Assembly: GCA_019510125.1 (NCBI GenBank)
Contig: JAEKKX010000006.1
Coordinates: 372,001-436,000 of the forward strand
Length of the DNA stretch: 64,000 nt
Direction: 5' to 3'
Origin: Lysobacterales bacterium
Lineage (GTDB): Bacteria > Pseudomonadota > Gammaproteobacteria > Xanthomonadales > Xanthomonadaceae
Translations under genes and position numbers: made by a program
The notes under the pieces: generated by a model
What the model was told of the DNA's origin: nothing
Seen by the model: only the letters and a program-made list of their open reading frames with translations
The model's database searches: none
In this document: positions 7,670-15,436 of the stretch, piece after piece
Layout: each line of letters begins with the position of its first letter
Position numbering within the stretch: position 1 is the first letter of the stretch

Positions 7670-9004
7670 TCAGCGCAGGCCGATCAGGACGCCGGCGATG
7701 GTCGCGGTCATCAGCGTGGCGATCGAGCCGCCGAGCACGGCGCGCAAGCCGAAGCGGGCGAGGTCGGCGCGGCGTTCGGGCGCCAGGCCGCCGATGCCGC
7801 CGATCTGGATCGCGATCGAGGCGAAGTTGGCGAAGCCGCAGAGCGCATAGGTGAGGATCAGCCGCGAGTGCTCGCTGATCGCGCCGGGCCCGGCGCCGAC
7901 CGGGGTCTGCGAGAGCTGCAGGTAGGCGATGAACTCGTTGAGCACCACCTTCTGGCCGATCAGGCCGCCGGCGATCACCGCGTCGTTCCACTCGATGCCG
8001 ATCACCCAGGCGATCGGCGCCAGCACGTAGCCGAGGATCAGGCCGAGGTTGAGCTTGACCTTCTGCGCTTCGCCGATCGCGCCGTCGTTGAGCATCATGT
8101 TGAGGCTCTGGTAGCCCGGGACGTGCAGGTCGCCGAACCAGCCGATGATCGCGTTGAGCATCGCGATCAGGGCCACGAACGCCAGCAGCATCGCGGCGAT
8201 GTTGATCGCCAGCTTCATGCCGTCGGAGGCGCCGGCCGCGGCGGCGTCGATCACGTTCTTGCTCTCGCGCTCGACGTGCAGCGTGACCTTGCCGCCGGTC
8301 AGCGGCGTGCCGGTCTCGGGGATCAGGATCTTGGCGATCAGCAGTGTGGCCGGCGCGGCCATGATCGAGGCGGCGAGGAAGTGCTTGGCGTAGAGCTGCT
8401 GCTGCAGCACGTCGGTGCCGGCGAGCATGCCGATGTAGACCGCCATCACCCCGCCGGCGATGTGGGCCATGCCGCCGATCATCATCGTCAGCAGTTCGGA
8501 GTCGGTCATCCGGTTGATGTACGGGCGCACCGTCAGCGGCGCCTCGGTCTGGCCGATGAACACGCTGGCGCAGACGCTGGTGGTCTCGGCGCCGGAGACC
8601 TTCATCACCTTGGTGATCGCCATCGCCATCATCTTCACCACCCACTGCATCACGCCCAGGTGGTAGAGCACGGCCATGAACGAGGCGAAGAAGATCACCG
8701 TCGGCAGCGCGTGGAAGATGAAGATGAAGCCGTACTTGTCCTGGTCGGCGAGGCCGCCGAGGATCATCTTCGAGCCTTCGTTGGTGAAGCCGATCAGCTT
8801 GACGAAGATCGCGCCCAGCCCCTCGAAGATCGTGCTGCCCCACGAGGTCATCAGCACGAACGAGGCGAAGACGATCTGCAGCGCGACGCCGGTGGCGACC
8901 AGCCGCCAGTCGACCGCGCGCTTGTTGTTCGAGAACAGCCACGCGATGCCGAGCAGCACCGCCAGACCGAACAGGCCGAAGCCGATCCGCATCAACGCAT
9001 CCAT
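7670..9004 (-). CDS. Concentrative nucleoside transporter (CNT/NupC family)
   Basis: A 444-residue inner-membrane protein with about ten hydrophobic segments. It shows the CNT gate and core motifs: GQTEAPLTVRPY (substrate-binding helix), an NxxS-like NEFIAYLQL, and CGFANFASIAIQIGGIG near the C-terminus. CNT proteins import nucleosides with Na+ or H+. The ATG at 9004 has GGGGAG upstream. The ribokinase gene follows on the same strand after 150 nt, which supports a nucleoside-salvage role. The exact nucleoside range cannot be read from sequence. Confidence 0.9.
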   Translation of the reverse strand: MDALMRIGFGLFGLAVLLGIAWLFSNNKRAVDWRLVATGVALQIVFASFVLMTSWGSTIFEGLGAIFVKLIGFTNEGSKMILGGLADQDKYGFIFIFHALPTVIFFASFMAVLYHLGVMQWVVKMMAMAITKVMKVSGAETTSVCASVFIGQTEAPLTVRPYINRMTDSELLTMMIGGMAHIAGGVMAVYIGMLAGTDVLQQQLYAKHFLAASIMAAPATLLIAKILIPETGTPLTGGKVTLHVERESKNVIDAAAAGASDGMKLAINIAAMLLAFVALIAMLNAIIGWFGDLHVPGYQSLNMMLNDGAIGEAQKVKLNLGLILGYVLAPIAWVIGIEWNDAVIAGGLIGQKVVLNEFIAYLQLSQTPVGAGPGAISEHSRLILTYALCGFANFASIAIQIGGIGGLAPERRADLARFGLRAVLGGSIATLMTATIAGVLIGLR

Positions 9005-9147
9005 CCCCACTCCCCGAGCCTTCGACCAAATCCGGGCAGCGTAGGGCAGCCGGGCGGGGCGGGCAACTGGCCCGGGTCCGTTCAGCCAGCGCCGCGGATC
9101 GCGCCCCGGCCGGCCGTTCCCCGGAACGGGCCGGTCGCGGGCCCGGG

Positions 9148-10293
9148 TCAGGTGTCGCGGGCGACCACCCGGTTGGCGCCTTCGCGCTTGGCCACCTGCA
9201 GCCGGCGGTCGGCGCTGCGCAGCAGCGAGGACACGTCGGCGCCGTCGGCCGGGTGCGACGACAGCCCGCCGCTGAAGGTGATCTTCAGCGGCTCGCCGCC
9301 GCGCTCGGGCACGAACGGGCGCTCGGCCATCAGTTGGCGCAGGCGGTCCAGCCGCTCCCAGGCGTTGCCGATCGGACAGTTCATCAGCAGCACGAACTCC
9401 TGGCCGCCGATCCGGACCAGCCGCTCCTGCGGCTGCAGGATCTCGCGCATCGACCCGGCGATGTGGCGGATCGCGCGGTCGCCGGCGAGGTGGCCGTAGG
9501 CGACGTTGACCCGCTTGAAGTCGTCGAGGTCGAGCAGCGCCAGGGTCAGCGAGCGGCCTTCCTCGCGCACCGTCTCCAGCACCCGCGGCATGCGCTGCAC
9601 CAGCCAGGCGCGATTCGGCAGCCCGGTGAGGCCGTCGCTGCCGGAGGATTCGATCAGCCGCTGCATGCGGTACACGATCGTCGCGGTCAGCACGGTCATC
9701 AGCAGGATCAGCATCTGGCGCTCGACCTGCGCACCGAGCGAGACCGTGCCGTAGTCCACCGACACCAGTTGTTCGGGCTGGTCGGCCGAGAAGTACAGCG
9801 CCGCCACCAGCGCGCTGTTCTGCAGGATCGACAGCGCGCCGGCGTAGAGGGTCAGGCGGCCGTCGTTGCGCAGCGCGGTCATGCAGATCGAGATCAGGTA
9901 GAAGCACCAGATGATCATGCTGTTGAACGGCGCCACCGGGTCGCCCAGGGCCAGCAGCCCCAGCACCAGCGTGGTGGTGGTGACGTCGTAGGTGGTGGTG
10001 GCGTAGGGCAGCCAACTGTGGCGGCGGCGGTTGCGCGCCAGCGCCAGCCAGATCTGCGCGCACAAATTGATGAACACCGAGGCGCCCAGCCCGACCACCA
10101 GTTCGGTGACGTTGCCTGCGCCCTGGTTGCCGATCATCGCCAGCGGCACCAGCAGCAGGGTCAGCGCCGACAGCGTCGCCCGCACCCGCGCGACCAGCAG
10201 TTCGCCGCCGGCGCCGAGGTCGAGCATCACTTCGTCCGGGCGCGCGAACAGCGTCCGCAGCAGATCGCGTTTCCAGTCGCCGGTGATGCTCAT
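9148..10293 (-). CDS. Membrane GGDEF-family protein with degenerate GGQEF active site
   Basis: A 381-residue protein. The first 215 residues hold about six transmembrane helices with no recognised sensory domain. The C-terminal 160 residues form a GGDEF domain with DGLTGLPNRAWL and LLDLDDFKRVN at expected places. The active-site loop reads RIGGQEF, with Gln298 replacing the acidic third residue that coordinates Mg-GTP. The usual ND-x-x-GH motif reads NVAYGH. Diguanylate cyclase activity is therefore doubtful, and a degenerate receptor or partner role is possible. There is no EAL domain, and no I-site RxxD is obvious. Topology and family are clear; the activity loss is inferred from the substitution. 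Confidence 0.88.
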   Translation of the reverse strand: MSITGDWKRDLLRTLFARPDEVMLDLGAGGELLVARVRATLSALTLLLVPLAMIGNQGAGNVTELVVGLGASVFINLCAQIWLALARNRRRHSWLPYATTTYDVTTTTLVLGLLALGDPVAPFNSMIIWCFYLISICMTALRNDGRLTLYAGALSILQNSALVAALYFSADQPEQLVSVDYGTVSLGAQVERQMLILLMTVLTATIVYRMQRLIESSGSDGLTGLPNRAWLVQRMPRVLETVREEGRSLTLALLDLDDFKRVNVAYGHLAGDRAIRHIAGSMREILQPQERLVRIGGQEFVLLMNCPIGNAWERLDRLRQLMAERPFVPERGGEPLKITFSGGLSSHPADGADVSSLLRSADRRLQVAKREGANRVVARDT

Positions 10294-10461
10294 GCCGAAG
10301 CGGGCCCGTGTTCGTCGATGGCACAGGATAGCGTCGCCGCGGGCGCGTCGTCCGTGACGCGCGACGGCGTCCGCACCGGCGCGCGGGCGTCCCGCGGGCG
10401 GGGTCGCGCACGCCGCCGCGCGGACACCGCCTGCCGCGCGGCGCCGGCGTCCGCCGCCGGA

Positions 10462-11100
10462 TCAGTGCGTGGTCGCGGGCGCGGACGGCGACGCGGCGCC
10501 GGCGTCGGCCGGTATCGCGCCCACCGACACGCCCTTCACCGCCACCCACGCCGCCAGCGCGAGGAACAGCGCCGCCGCGGCCATCCGCGCCGCCTTCAGC
10601 GGCAGCTTCGACGCGAACCGGCTGCCCAGCGCGACCACCGGCACGTTCGCCAGCAGCATGCCGATCGTGGTGCCGAGCACCACCGGCCACAGCGTCGGCG
10701 ACTTCGCCGCCAGCACGATCGTGGCGATCTGGGTCTTGTCGCCGATCTCCGCCAGGAAGAACGCGATCGTCGTGGCGACGAAGGCGCCGCGGGCCGGCAG
10801 CTTCTCGCCGTCCTCGTCGATCTTGTCGGGCACCAGCGTCCACAGGCCGATCGCGGCGAAGCTGGCGACCACGATCCAGCGCAGCATGTCGGGGGTGAGG
10901 TGCGAGGCGATCAGCGCGCCGACCCAGCCGGCCAGCGCGTGGTTGAAGATCGTGGCGACGAGGATGCCGCCGATGATCGGCCAGGGGCGCCGGAAGCGCG
11001 CCGCCAGCAGCAGCGCCAGCAACTGCGTCTTGTCGCCGATCTCGGCGATGGCGACGGTCAGGGTGGACACGCCGAGCGTGGAGAGGGATGTCAGATCCAT
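10462..11100 (-). CDS. GDT1/TMEM165 (UPF0016) family manganese exporter
   Basis: A 212-residue inner-membrane protein with two homologous halves of three helices. Each half starts with the family signature EIGDKTQ (about residues 20 and 117). The acidic residues of this motif bind the cation in GDT1/TMEM165 transporters, and bacterial members export Mn2+. The assignment is reinforced by a yybP-ykoY-type manganese riboswitch in the leader (11160-11281). The start at 11100 is preceded by CGGAG. The C-terminal tail after residue 195 is Ala/Pro-rich and probably disordered. It is a single gene, divergent from the aldo/keto reductase. Confidence 0.92.
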   Translation of the reverse strand: MDLTSLSTLGVSTLTVAIAEIGDKTQLLALLLAARFRRPWPIIGGILVATIFNHALAGWVGALIASHLTPDMLRWIVVASFAAIGLWTLVPDKIDEDGEKLPARGAFVATTIAFFLAEIGDKTQIATIVLAAKSPTLWPVVLGTTIGMLLANVPVVALGSRFASKLPLKAARMAAAALFLALAAWVAVKGVSVGAIPADAGAASPSAPATTH

Positions 11101-11107
11101 GCGTAAC

Positions 11108-11281
11108 TCCGGGGCCGGGCTTCGCGCTGAGGCGAAGGCAAACGCCGCGCAGCCCGGCCCGGGAGACGCGACGCCTGCCTTCGGTCTTGCCCGCGGTCGC
11201 CGAGCGACCGTTCCGCGCCATGGCCTGCGGGCCAAGTGTGTTGACGCGGGGACCGGCCTGGGCCGGTGGGCTACTCCCCGG
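11108..11281 (-). promoter_or_regulatory. yybP-ykoY manganese riboswitch plus RBS-proximal hairpin
   Basis: Read on the minus strand, the aptamer contains the conserved blocks in order. These are GGGGAGTAG (rc of 11271-11279), GTCAACA (rc of 11239-11245), GCAAGACCGAAGGCAGG (rc of 11174-11190) and a closing GTCTCCC near 11161-11167. The downstream hairpin GGCCGGGCTGCGCG/CGCGAAGCCCGGCC abuts CCCCGGAG, the ribosome-binding site of the gene at 11100. This suggests that Mn2+ binding controls translation, and perhaps transcription, of the exporter. In this family Mn2+ turns expression on. Matching was done by eye against the known consensus. Confidence 0.85.
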
Positions 11282-11364
11282 AGGAGGGGGCGCCCAGTGT
11301 AGCCGTTCGGCGACCGCCGCGGCGCAGGTACACTGGCGCCCCCGCCACGGCCACGGATCGCACC

Positions 11365-12336
11365 ATGCTGTATCGACGTCTCGGCGCCACCGGCCTGCAG
11401 GTGTCCGCGCTCGCCTTCGGCGCGTGGATGACGTTCGGCCGGCAGATCGGCCGCGGCACCGCGCGCGACCTCGTCGCGATGGCGTGGGACCACGGCGTCA
11501 ACCTGTTCGACAACGCCGAGGGCTACGCCGACGGCGAGGCCGAGCGGGTGATGGGCGACGTGATCGCCGACCTGCGCCTGCCGCGCGACGGCTTCGCGGT
11601 CACCAGCAAGGTGATGTTCGGCTCGGCCAGCGATCCGCTGCCGATGCAGAAGGGCCTGTCGCGCAAGCACGTGCGCGACGCCTGCGACGGCGCGCTGCGG
11701 CGGCTGCGGGTGGACTACCTCGACCTGTATTTCTGCCATCGCCCCGACCCCGACACCCCGGTCGAGGAAACCGTGTGGGCGATGGACGCGCTGATCCGCC
11801 AGGGCAAGGTGCTGTACTGGGGCACCTCCGAATGGCCCGCGGCGATGATCCGCGAGGCGGCGCGGATCGCGAAGCAGCACGACCTGCACCCGCCGTCGAT
11901 GGAGCAGCCGCAGTACAACCTGCTGCATCGCGAGCGGGTGGAAATGGAATACGCGCCGCTCTACGCGGAACTCGGGCTGGGCACGACGACGTGGTCGCCG
12001 CTGGCCTCCGGCCTGCTCACCGGCAAGTACGACGCCGGCATGCCGGCCGACGCGCGCCTGGGCATGGAAGGCCAGGGCTGGCTGCAACGGATGGTGGTCG
12101 GGCCGCAGGACGCCGATCGCCCCGGGCGCGCGCGTCGCTTCGTCGCGATCGCGCAGGAACTCGGCGTCGCCCCGGCGCCGCTGGCGATCGCCTGGTGCCT
12201 GCGCAACCGCCACGTCTCGAGCGTGCTGCTCGGCGCGAGCCGGCTGGAGCAGTTGCGCCAGAACCTCGACGCGCTCGACCTGCTCGCGACCGTCGAGGAC
12301 GCCGCCTGGCGGCGGATCGAGGCCGCGACCGCCTGA
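11365..12336 (+). CDS. Aldo/keto reductase (Kv-beta/YghZ-like)
   Basis: A 323-residue NADPH-dependent reductase with a TIM barrel. The catalytic tetrad can be placed: Asp and Tyr in FDNAEGYADGE, Lys in VTSKVMF, and His in FCHRPDPDTP. The C-terminal cofactor site includes the SRLEQLRQN segment. The N-terminus MLYRRLGATGLQVSALAFG and the overall pattern are closest to the potassium-channel beta-subunit-like group (L-glyceraldehyde 3-phosphate reductase type). The substrate is not predictable. It is a single gene whose transcript ends at the hairpin 12363-12388, with its promoter region shared with the divergent riboswitch-controlled exporter. Confidence 0.9.
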   Translation: MLYRRLGATGLQVSALAFGAWMTFGRQIGRGTARDLVAMAWDHGVNLFDNAEGYADGEAERVMGDVIADLRLPRDGFAVTSKVMFGSASDPLPMQKGLSRKHVRDACDGALRRLRVDYLDLYFCHRPDPDTPVEETVWAMDALIRQGKVLYWGTSEWPAAMIREAARIAKQHDLHPPSMEQPQYNLLHRERVEMEYAPLYAELGLGTTTWSPLASGLLTGKYDAGMPADARLGMEGQGWLQRMVVGPQDADRPGRARRFVAIAQELGVAPAPLAIAWCLRNRHVSSVLLGASRLEQLRQNLDALDLLATVEDAAWRRIEAATA

Positions 12337-12362
12337 GCGATCGGCGCGTGCCGCCACGACGC

Positions 12363-12394
12363 GAACGCCCCGCCGAAGCGGGGCGTTCTGCTTT
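12363..12394 (+). terminator. Rho-independent terminator of the aldo/keto reductase gene
   Basis: An 11-bp perfect stem (GAACGCCCCGC, loop CGAA, GCGGGGCGTTC) is followed by TGCTTT. It lies 26 nt after the stop codon at 12336 and also faces the convergent PDZ gene. Confidence 0.8.
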
Positions 12395-12427
12395 GCGGGC
12401 AGCGCTTGCCGGCGACGTCCGGCGCGC

Positions 12428-13657
12428 TCAGTCCACGCGCGGCGGCGGCGGCGGGAGCGGCGGCAGCGGCGGCAGCGGCGCTTCGGCGCCCGCGCCCGCC
12501 TTCGGCGGCGGCGGCGACATCGGTGGCGTGGGCGGCATCGGGGGCATCGGCGGCATCGGCGCGATCGGCATCGCCTGCGGCACCTTGATCTTCGCCGATG
12601 CGGCCTTGCGATCGCGCAGGTAGTCCACCGGCACCGCGCTGTCGGCCGGCTTGCCGCGCAGGGCGTCCATCACCGCCCGCGGCGTGTCCACCGCCCGGCC
12701 ATCGACCCGCTGGATCACGTCGCCGGGCTGCAGATTCTCCAGCGCCGGCCCGGTGCTGAGCACCAGCACGCCCTTGTCGGTGCCGAAATAGCGGCCGAGC
12801 TGCGCGTCGACCGAGGCGAGGTTGAGCCCGTTCCAGCGGAAGGCCTCGGCCAGCCGGCGCTCGCCGCCCGCGCCCGGCGCGCCCGCCCGGTGGACGGACA
12901 TGCGCAGCGGGTCGGCGCACGCCGCGTCGCCGTGCCTGCATTCGATCCGGATCACCCGGCGTTCGGCGCGGCCGTCCGCGCCCGGCCCATCGCCCTCGAA
13001 CGCAAACGCCTGCACGTCGATGCCGTCCGGCGCGGACGTCCACGTCGGCACCGGCGCGAGCTCGATGCCGTCGGCCTGCACCTCGGTGCGATCGTCGACC
13101 CGGCGCACGATCACGTTGCCGCCCGGGCGCATCATCCCGCCGTCGGTGGTGAAGATCATGACCCGCTGGTCGCGCCTGGGCGTGACCTCGACGTCCGCTT
13201 CCTTGCCGTCGCGGGCGTAACGCAGCCGCACCGCGGTCTTCTCGTCGAGTCCCTGCAGCAGCGCGCGGGCGGATTCGACGCGCGCCTCGGGCGTGGCCCC
13301 GTCGAGCGCCTTGCCGCCGATGCGCAGCAGGCGGTCGCCGGCCTTCAGGCCCGCACCGGCGGCGGCGCCGTCCGGGGTGACGCCGGCGATGCGCACGCCG
13401 GCCTGCGGGTCGGGCGCGAGCAGCACGCCGACGACCGGGCGCGGCTGCAGATGCAGGCCGGGGCCGAAGCCGGGCGTGCCCGCGGTGAGTTCGGCGTAGC
13501 GTTTCGCGGCGCGGTCGAGCTCGGCGCGCGCGGCGTCGATCTCTTTCCGGCGCGCGTCGTCGGACGGCTTCGGCGCCGATTGCGAATGCACCGCGCCGGC
13601 CAGCGGCAGGGCGGCGGCGACGGCGATGACGAGCAGGGAGCGGCGGAATCTGGACAT
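12428..13657 (-). CDS. Secreted PDZ-domain protein
   Basis: A 409-residue protein with a signal peptide (MSRFRRSLLVIAVAAALPL, cleavage near HSQS). After a short helical segment comes a PDZ domain (about residues 70-165). It contains VGVLLAPDPQAGVRIAGVTP and AGLKAGDRLLRIGGKALDG, typical of DegP/HtrA PDZ loops. A second degenerate PDZ-like half (about 285-360: LENLQPGDVIQRVDGRAVD) follows. The C-terminal ~45 residues are a Pro/Met-rich low-complexity tail with repeated PMPPMPP and PLPPLPP. No trypsin-like protease domain is present, so this is a scaffold or inhibitor-type protein rather than HtrA. It lies downstream of a sigma factor/anti-sigma pair on the same strand, suggesting an envelope-stress role. 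Confidence 0.8.
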   Translation of the reverse strand: MSRFRRSLLVIAVAAALPLAGAVHSQSAPKPSDDARRKEIDAARAELDRAAKRYAELTAGTPGFGPGLHLQPRPVVGVLLAPDPQAGVRIAGVTPDGAAAGAGLKAGDRLLRIGGKALDGATPEARVESARALLQGLDEKTAVRLRYARDGKEADVEVTPRRDQRVMIFTTDGGMMRPGGNVIVRRVDDRTEVQADGIELAPVPTWTSAPDGIDVQAFAFEGDGPGADGRAERRVIRIECRHGDAACADPLRMSVHRAGAPGAGGERRLAEAFRWNGLNLASVDAQLGRYFGTDKGVLVLSTGPALENLQPGDVIQRVDGRAVDTPRAVMDALRGKPADSAVPVDYLRDRKAASAKIKVPQAMPIAPMPPMPPMPPTPPMSPPPPKAGAGAEAPLPPLPPLPPPPPRVD

Positions 13658-13687
13658 CGTGAACCTCGTGCGGAGGGGCGGGAAAAA

Positions 13688-13752
13688 GATGCGGCGGAAG
13701 GGTGCGGGGAACGGGTGCGCGGAAAAGGTGCGTTGAAACGGTGCGTTGAAAA
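13688..13752. repeat. Short degenerate tandem repeat (about 13 bp, five copies)
   Basis: Five imperfect copies follow one another: GATGCGGCGGAAG, GGTGCGGGGAAC, GGGTGCGCGGAAAA, GGTGCGTTGAAAC and GGTGCGTTGAAAA. They fill the spacer between the anti-sigma-like gene (stop at 13771) and the PDZ gene (start 13657). No reading frame is needed across it. Confidence 0.7.
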
Positions 13753-13770
13753 GCGGCGGGAAGCCCGCGC

Positions 13771-14661
13771 TCAGTCGACGCGGACCAGCGCGCCGTCGAG
13801 CTGGCGGCCGCTGGCGGCGAGCACGCGCAACTGGCTTTCCAGCCCGGTGGCCTGCTGCAGCAGATCGACCCTCGTCCGCCACAGCCGACGCTGCGCATCG
13901 AGCGACAGATCCGGCTGCGCGAGCTGCGCGTCGACGGTGGCGATCTCGGCGTCGTAGCCGCCGGCCAGCGCCGCCGCAGGACCGCTGTCCACGCGCGGAT
14001 CGCGGGCGAGGGCCAGCAGCGCCTCGAGCTGCGCGGACGCGGCATACAAGGTGTCGAGCGAGGCGTCGTCGTCGCCGGTCGCGCGCGCCGGCGCGGCGTC
14101 CGTGGCGGTCGCCGTCGTGGCGGCGTGCCGTTGCACCGGCGGCTTGTCCCGCGCCGCGAGCGCGCGCCCGCGCGGCGACGTGCGCGGCGCGGCGCGCATT
14201 TGGTCCGCCGCCGGTCGGACCCGCGGCGGATCCACGGCAGCGACATCGATGCGGGTGTTGGGGCGGGTGTCGGCGGTGGCATCGTTGGCGGTATTGCCGG
14301 GCACGACGGTGGGCGCGGCCGTGCGCACGTCGGCGGAGGTGGCAGGCGTCGCTGCGGGCGTCGCGTCGGCAGGCGTCGTCGCCGCCGTCCGCGGCGGCGT
14401 GCCGGTCGCGGGCGGATCGGCCGGACGGCGCAGCGCGAACGGCAGCAGCGCCAGCGCGCACAGCCCGGCCGCCAGCGCCAGCCCGATCCGGCGGCGGCGC
14501 GCGCGGGCGGCGTTGCGCGCGGCGACCGCCTGCGCGAGCGCGGGCCAGCGCGAACCGTCGGGCGCGTCCTGCGGCAGTGCGGCGAAGGCCTCGCGCCAGT
14601 CGCCCGGTGCGGGCGGCGGCGGCAGGTTCGAGAACGAAGCGTGGCGGGATGCGTCAGCCAT
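13771..14661 (-). CDS. Membrane anti-sigma-factor-like protein
   Basis: A 296-residue protein with one transmembrane helix at about residues 59-76 (GLALAAGLCALALLPFAL) preceded by a run of arginines, giving a cytoplasmic N-terminus. The first 55 residues (WREAFAALPQDAP and following) would face the sigma factor. The periplasmic part is a long Ala/Thr/Pro-rich linker (about 80-210) followed by a helical region (SAQLEALLALARDPRVDSG and following). No zinc-type ZAS motif (HxxxCxxC) is present. The start overlaps the sigma gene by 8 nt, so translation is coupled. The anti-sigma role is inferred from topology and position, not from a recognised domain. Confidence 0.7.
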   Translation of the reverse strand: MADASRHASFSNLPPPPAPGDWREAFAALPQDAPDGSRWPALAQAVAARNAARARRRRIGLALAAGLCALALLPFALRRPADPPATGTPPRTAATTPADATPAATPATSADVRTAAPTVVPGNTANDATADTRPNTRIDVAAVDPPRVRPAADQMRAAPRTSPRGRALAARDKPPVQRHAATTATATDAAPARATGDDDASLDTLYAASAQLEALLALARDPRVDSGPAAALAGGYDAEIATVDAQLAQPDLSLDAQRRLWRTRVDLLQQATGLESQLRVLAASGRQLDGALVRVD

Positions 14662-15313
14662 GGGCGGCCTCGCGGACGACGGAATCGGAAGCGGCAGGAT
14701 CGGAAGCGGCAGGATCGGAAGCGGCAGGATCGAGCAGGGCGCGCAGCCGACGCCCGCCGCGCGCCAGTTGCGATTTCGAGAAGCTCGGCGTGCGCTGCAT
14801 CAGCGTCGCGATCTCCTTGTGGGTGTAGCCCTCGGCGTGGTACAGCCAGAGCACGGTGCGGGTGGTCGCCGGCAGCGCCTCGAGCGCGCGCTGCAGCGCC
14901 GCGGCGTCGGCGGCGGCCGGCGGCGGCGGGGTGTGGTCGTCGACCGGATCGAGCGCGTCGAAGCCGTCGAACCCTTCGTCGATCGCGCCGGTGCGGCGCC
15001 GGCGCAGCGCCATCAGCGCCTCGTTCACCGCGATCCGCCGCAGCCAGGCCCAGTACGGCGCGTCGCCGGCGGCGGCGCCGCCGCCGCGGAAGTCGCCGAT
15101 CCGGTCGAACGCCTTGAGCATGGTGTCCTGGAGCACGTCCGCGGCCTGCTCGCGATCGCCGCACACGCGCAGCGCCAGGGTGAACACCGGCCGCTCGAAC
15201 CGCCGGTAGACCTGCTCGAACGCCGCCGCGTCGCCCCGGCGCAGGCGCGCGAGCAGGGCGTCGGGCACGTCGACGGCGAAAGCGGAGAGCGGCGAGGGCG
15301 TCTGCGGAGTCAT
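14654..15313 (-). CDS. ECF-type RNA polymerase sigma factor
   Basis: A 219-residue sigma-70-family protein. Region 2 is seen at about residues 18-95, with FEQVYRRFERPVFTLALRV, DREQAADVLQDTMLKAF and the YWAWLRRIAVNEALMALRRR segment. Region 4 at about 140-190 includes ALPATTRTVLWLYHAEGYTH and KEIATLMQRTPSFSKSQLARG, a helix-turn-helix for -35 recognition. The C-terminus carries three exact copies of Asp-Pro-Ala-Ala-Ser encoded by a 15-bp tandem repeat. The gene overlaps an anti-sigma-like membrane protein gene, and a PDZ protein gene follows. Such operons are often autoregulated. The target promoters are unknown. Confidence 0.88.
   Translation of the reverse strand: MTPQTPSPLSAFAVDVPDALLARLRRGDAAAFEQVYRRFERPVFTLALRVCGDREQAADVLQDTMLKAFDRIGDFRGGGAAAGDAPYWAWLRRIAVNEALMALRRRRTGAIDEGFDGFDALDPVDDHTPPPPAAADAAALQRALEALPATTRTVLWLYHAEGYTHKEIATLMQRTPSFSKSQLARGGRRLRALLDPAASDPAASDPAASDSVVREAAHG
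14686..14730. repeat. Three perfect 15-bp tandem repeats inside the sigma factor gene
   Basis: The unit CGGAAGCGGCAGGAT occurs three times without a mismatch. It is a multiple of three bases, so copy-number change keeps the reading frame and only varies the count of Asp-Pro-Ala-Ala-Ser near the C-terminus of the sigma factor. Confidence 0.85.
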
Positions 15314-15436
15314 CTGAAAGGACAGGATGCGCCCGGAGGCGAAACCGTCGCAGGCCGGTCGCGCACGCCCGCCGCGCCCGCCTGCCGGCCGCCGTCCGGC
15401 CCTATACTGGCCCGAATTCGGAAGGGAGGGTTGCAG

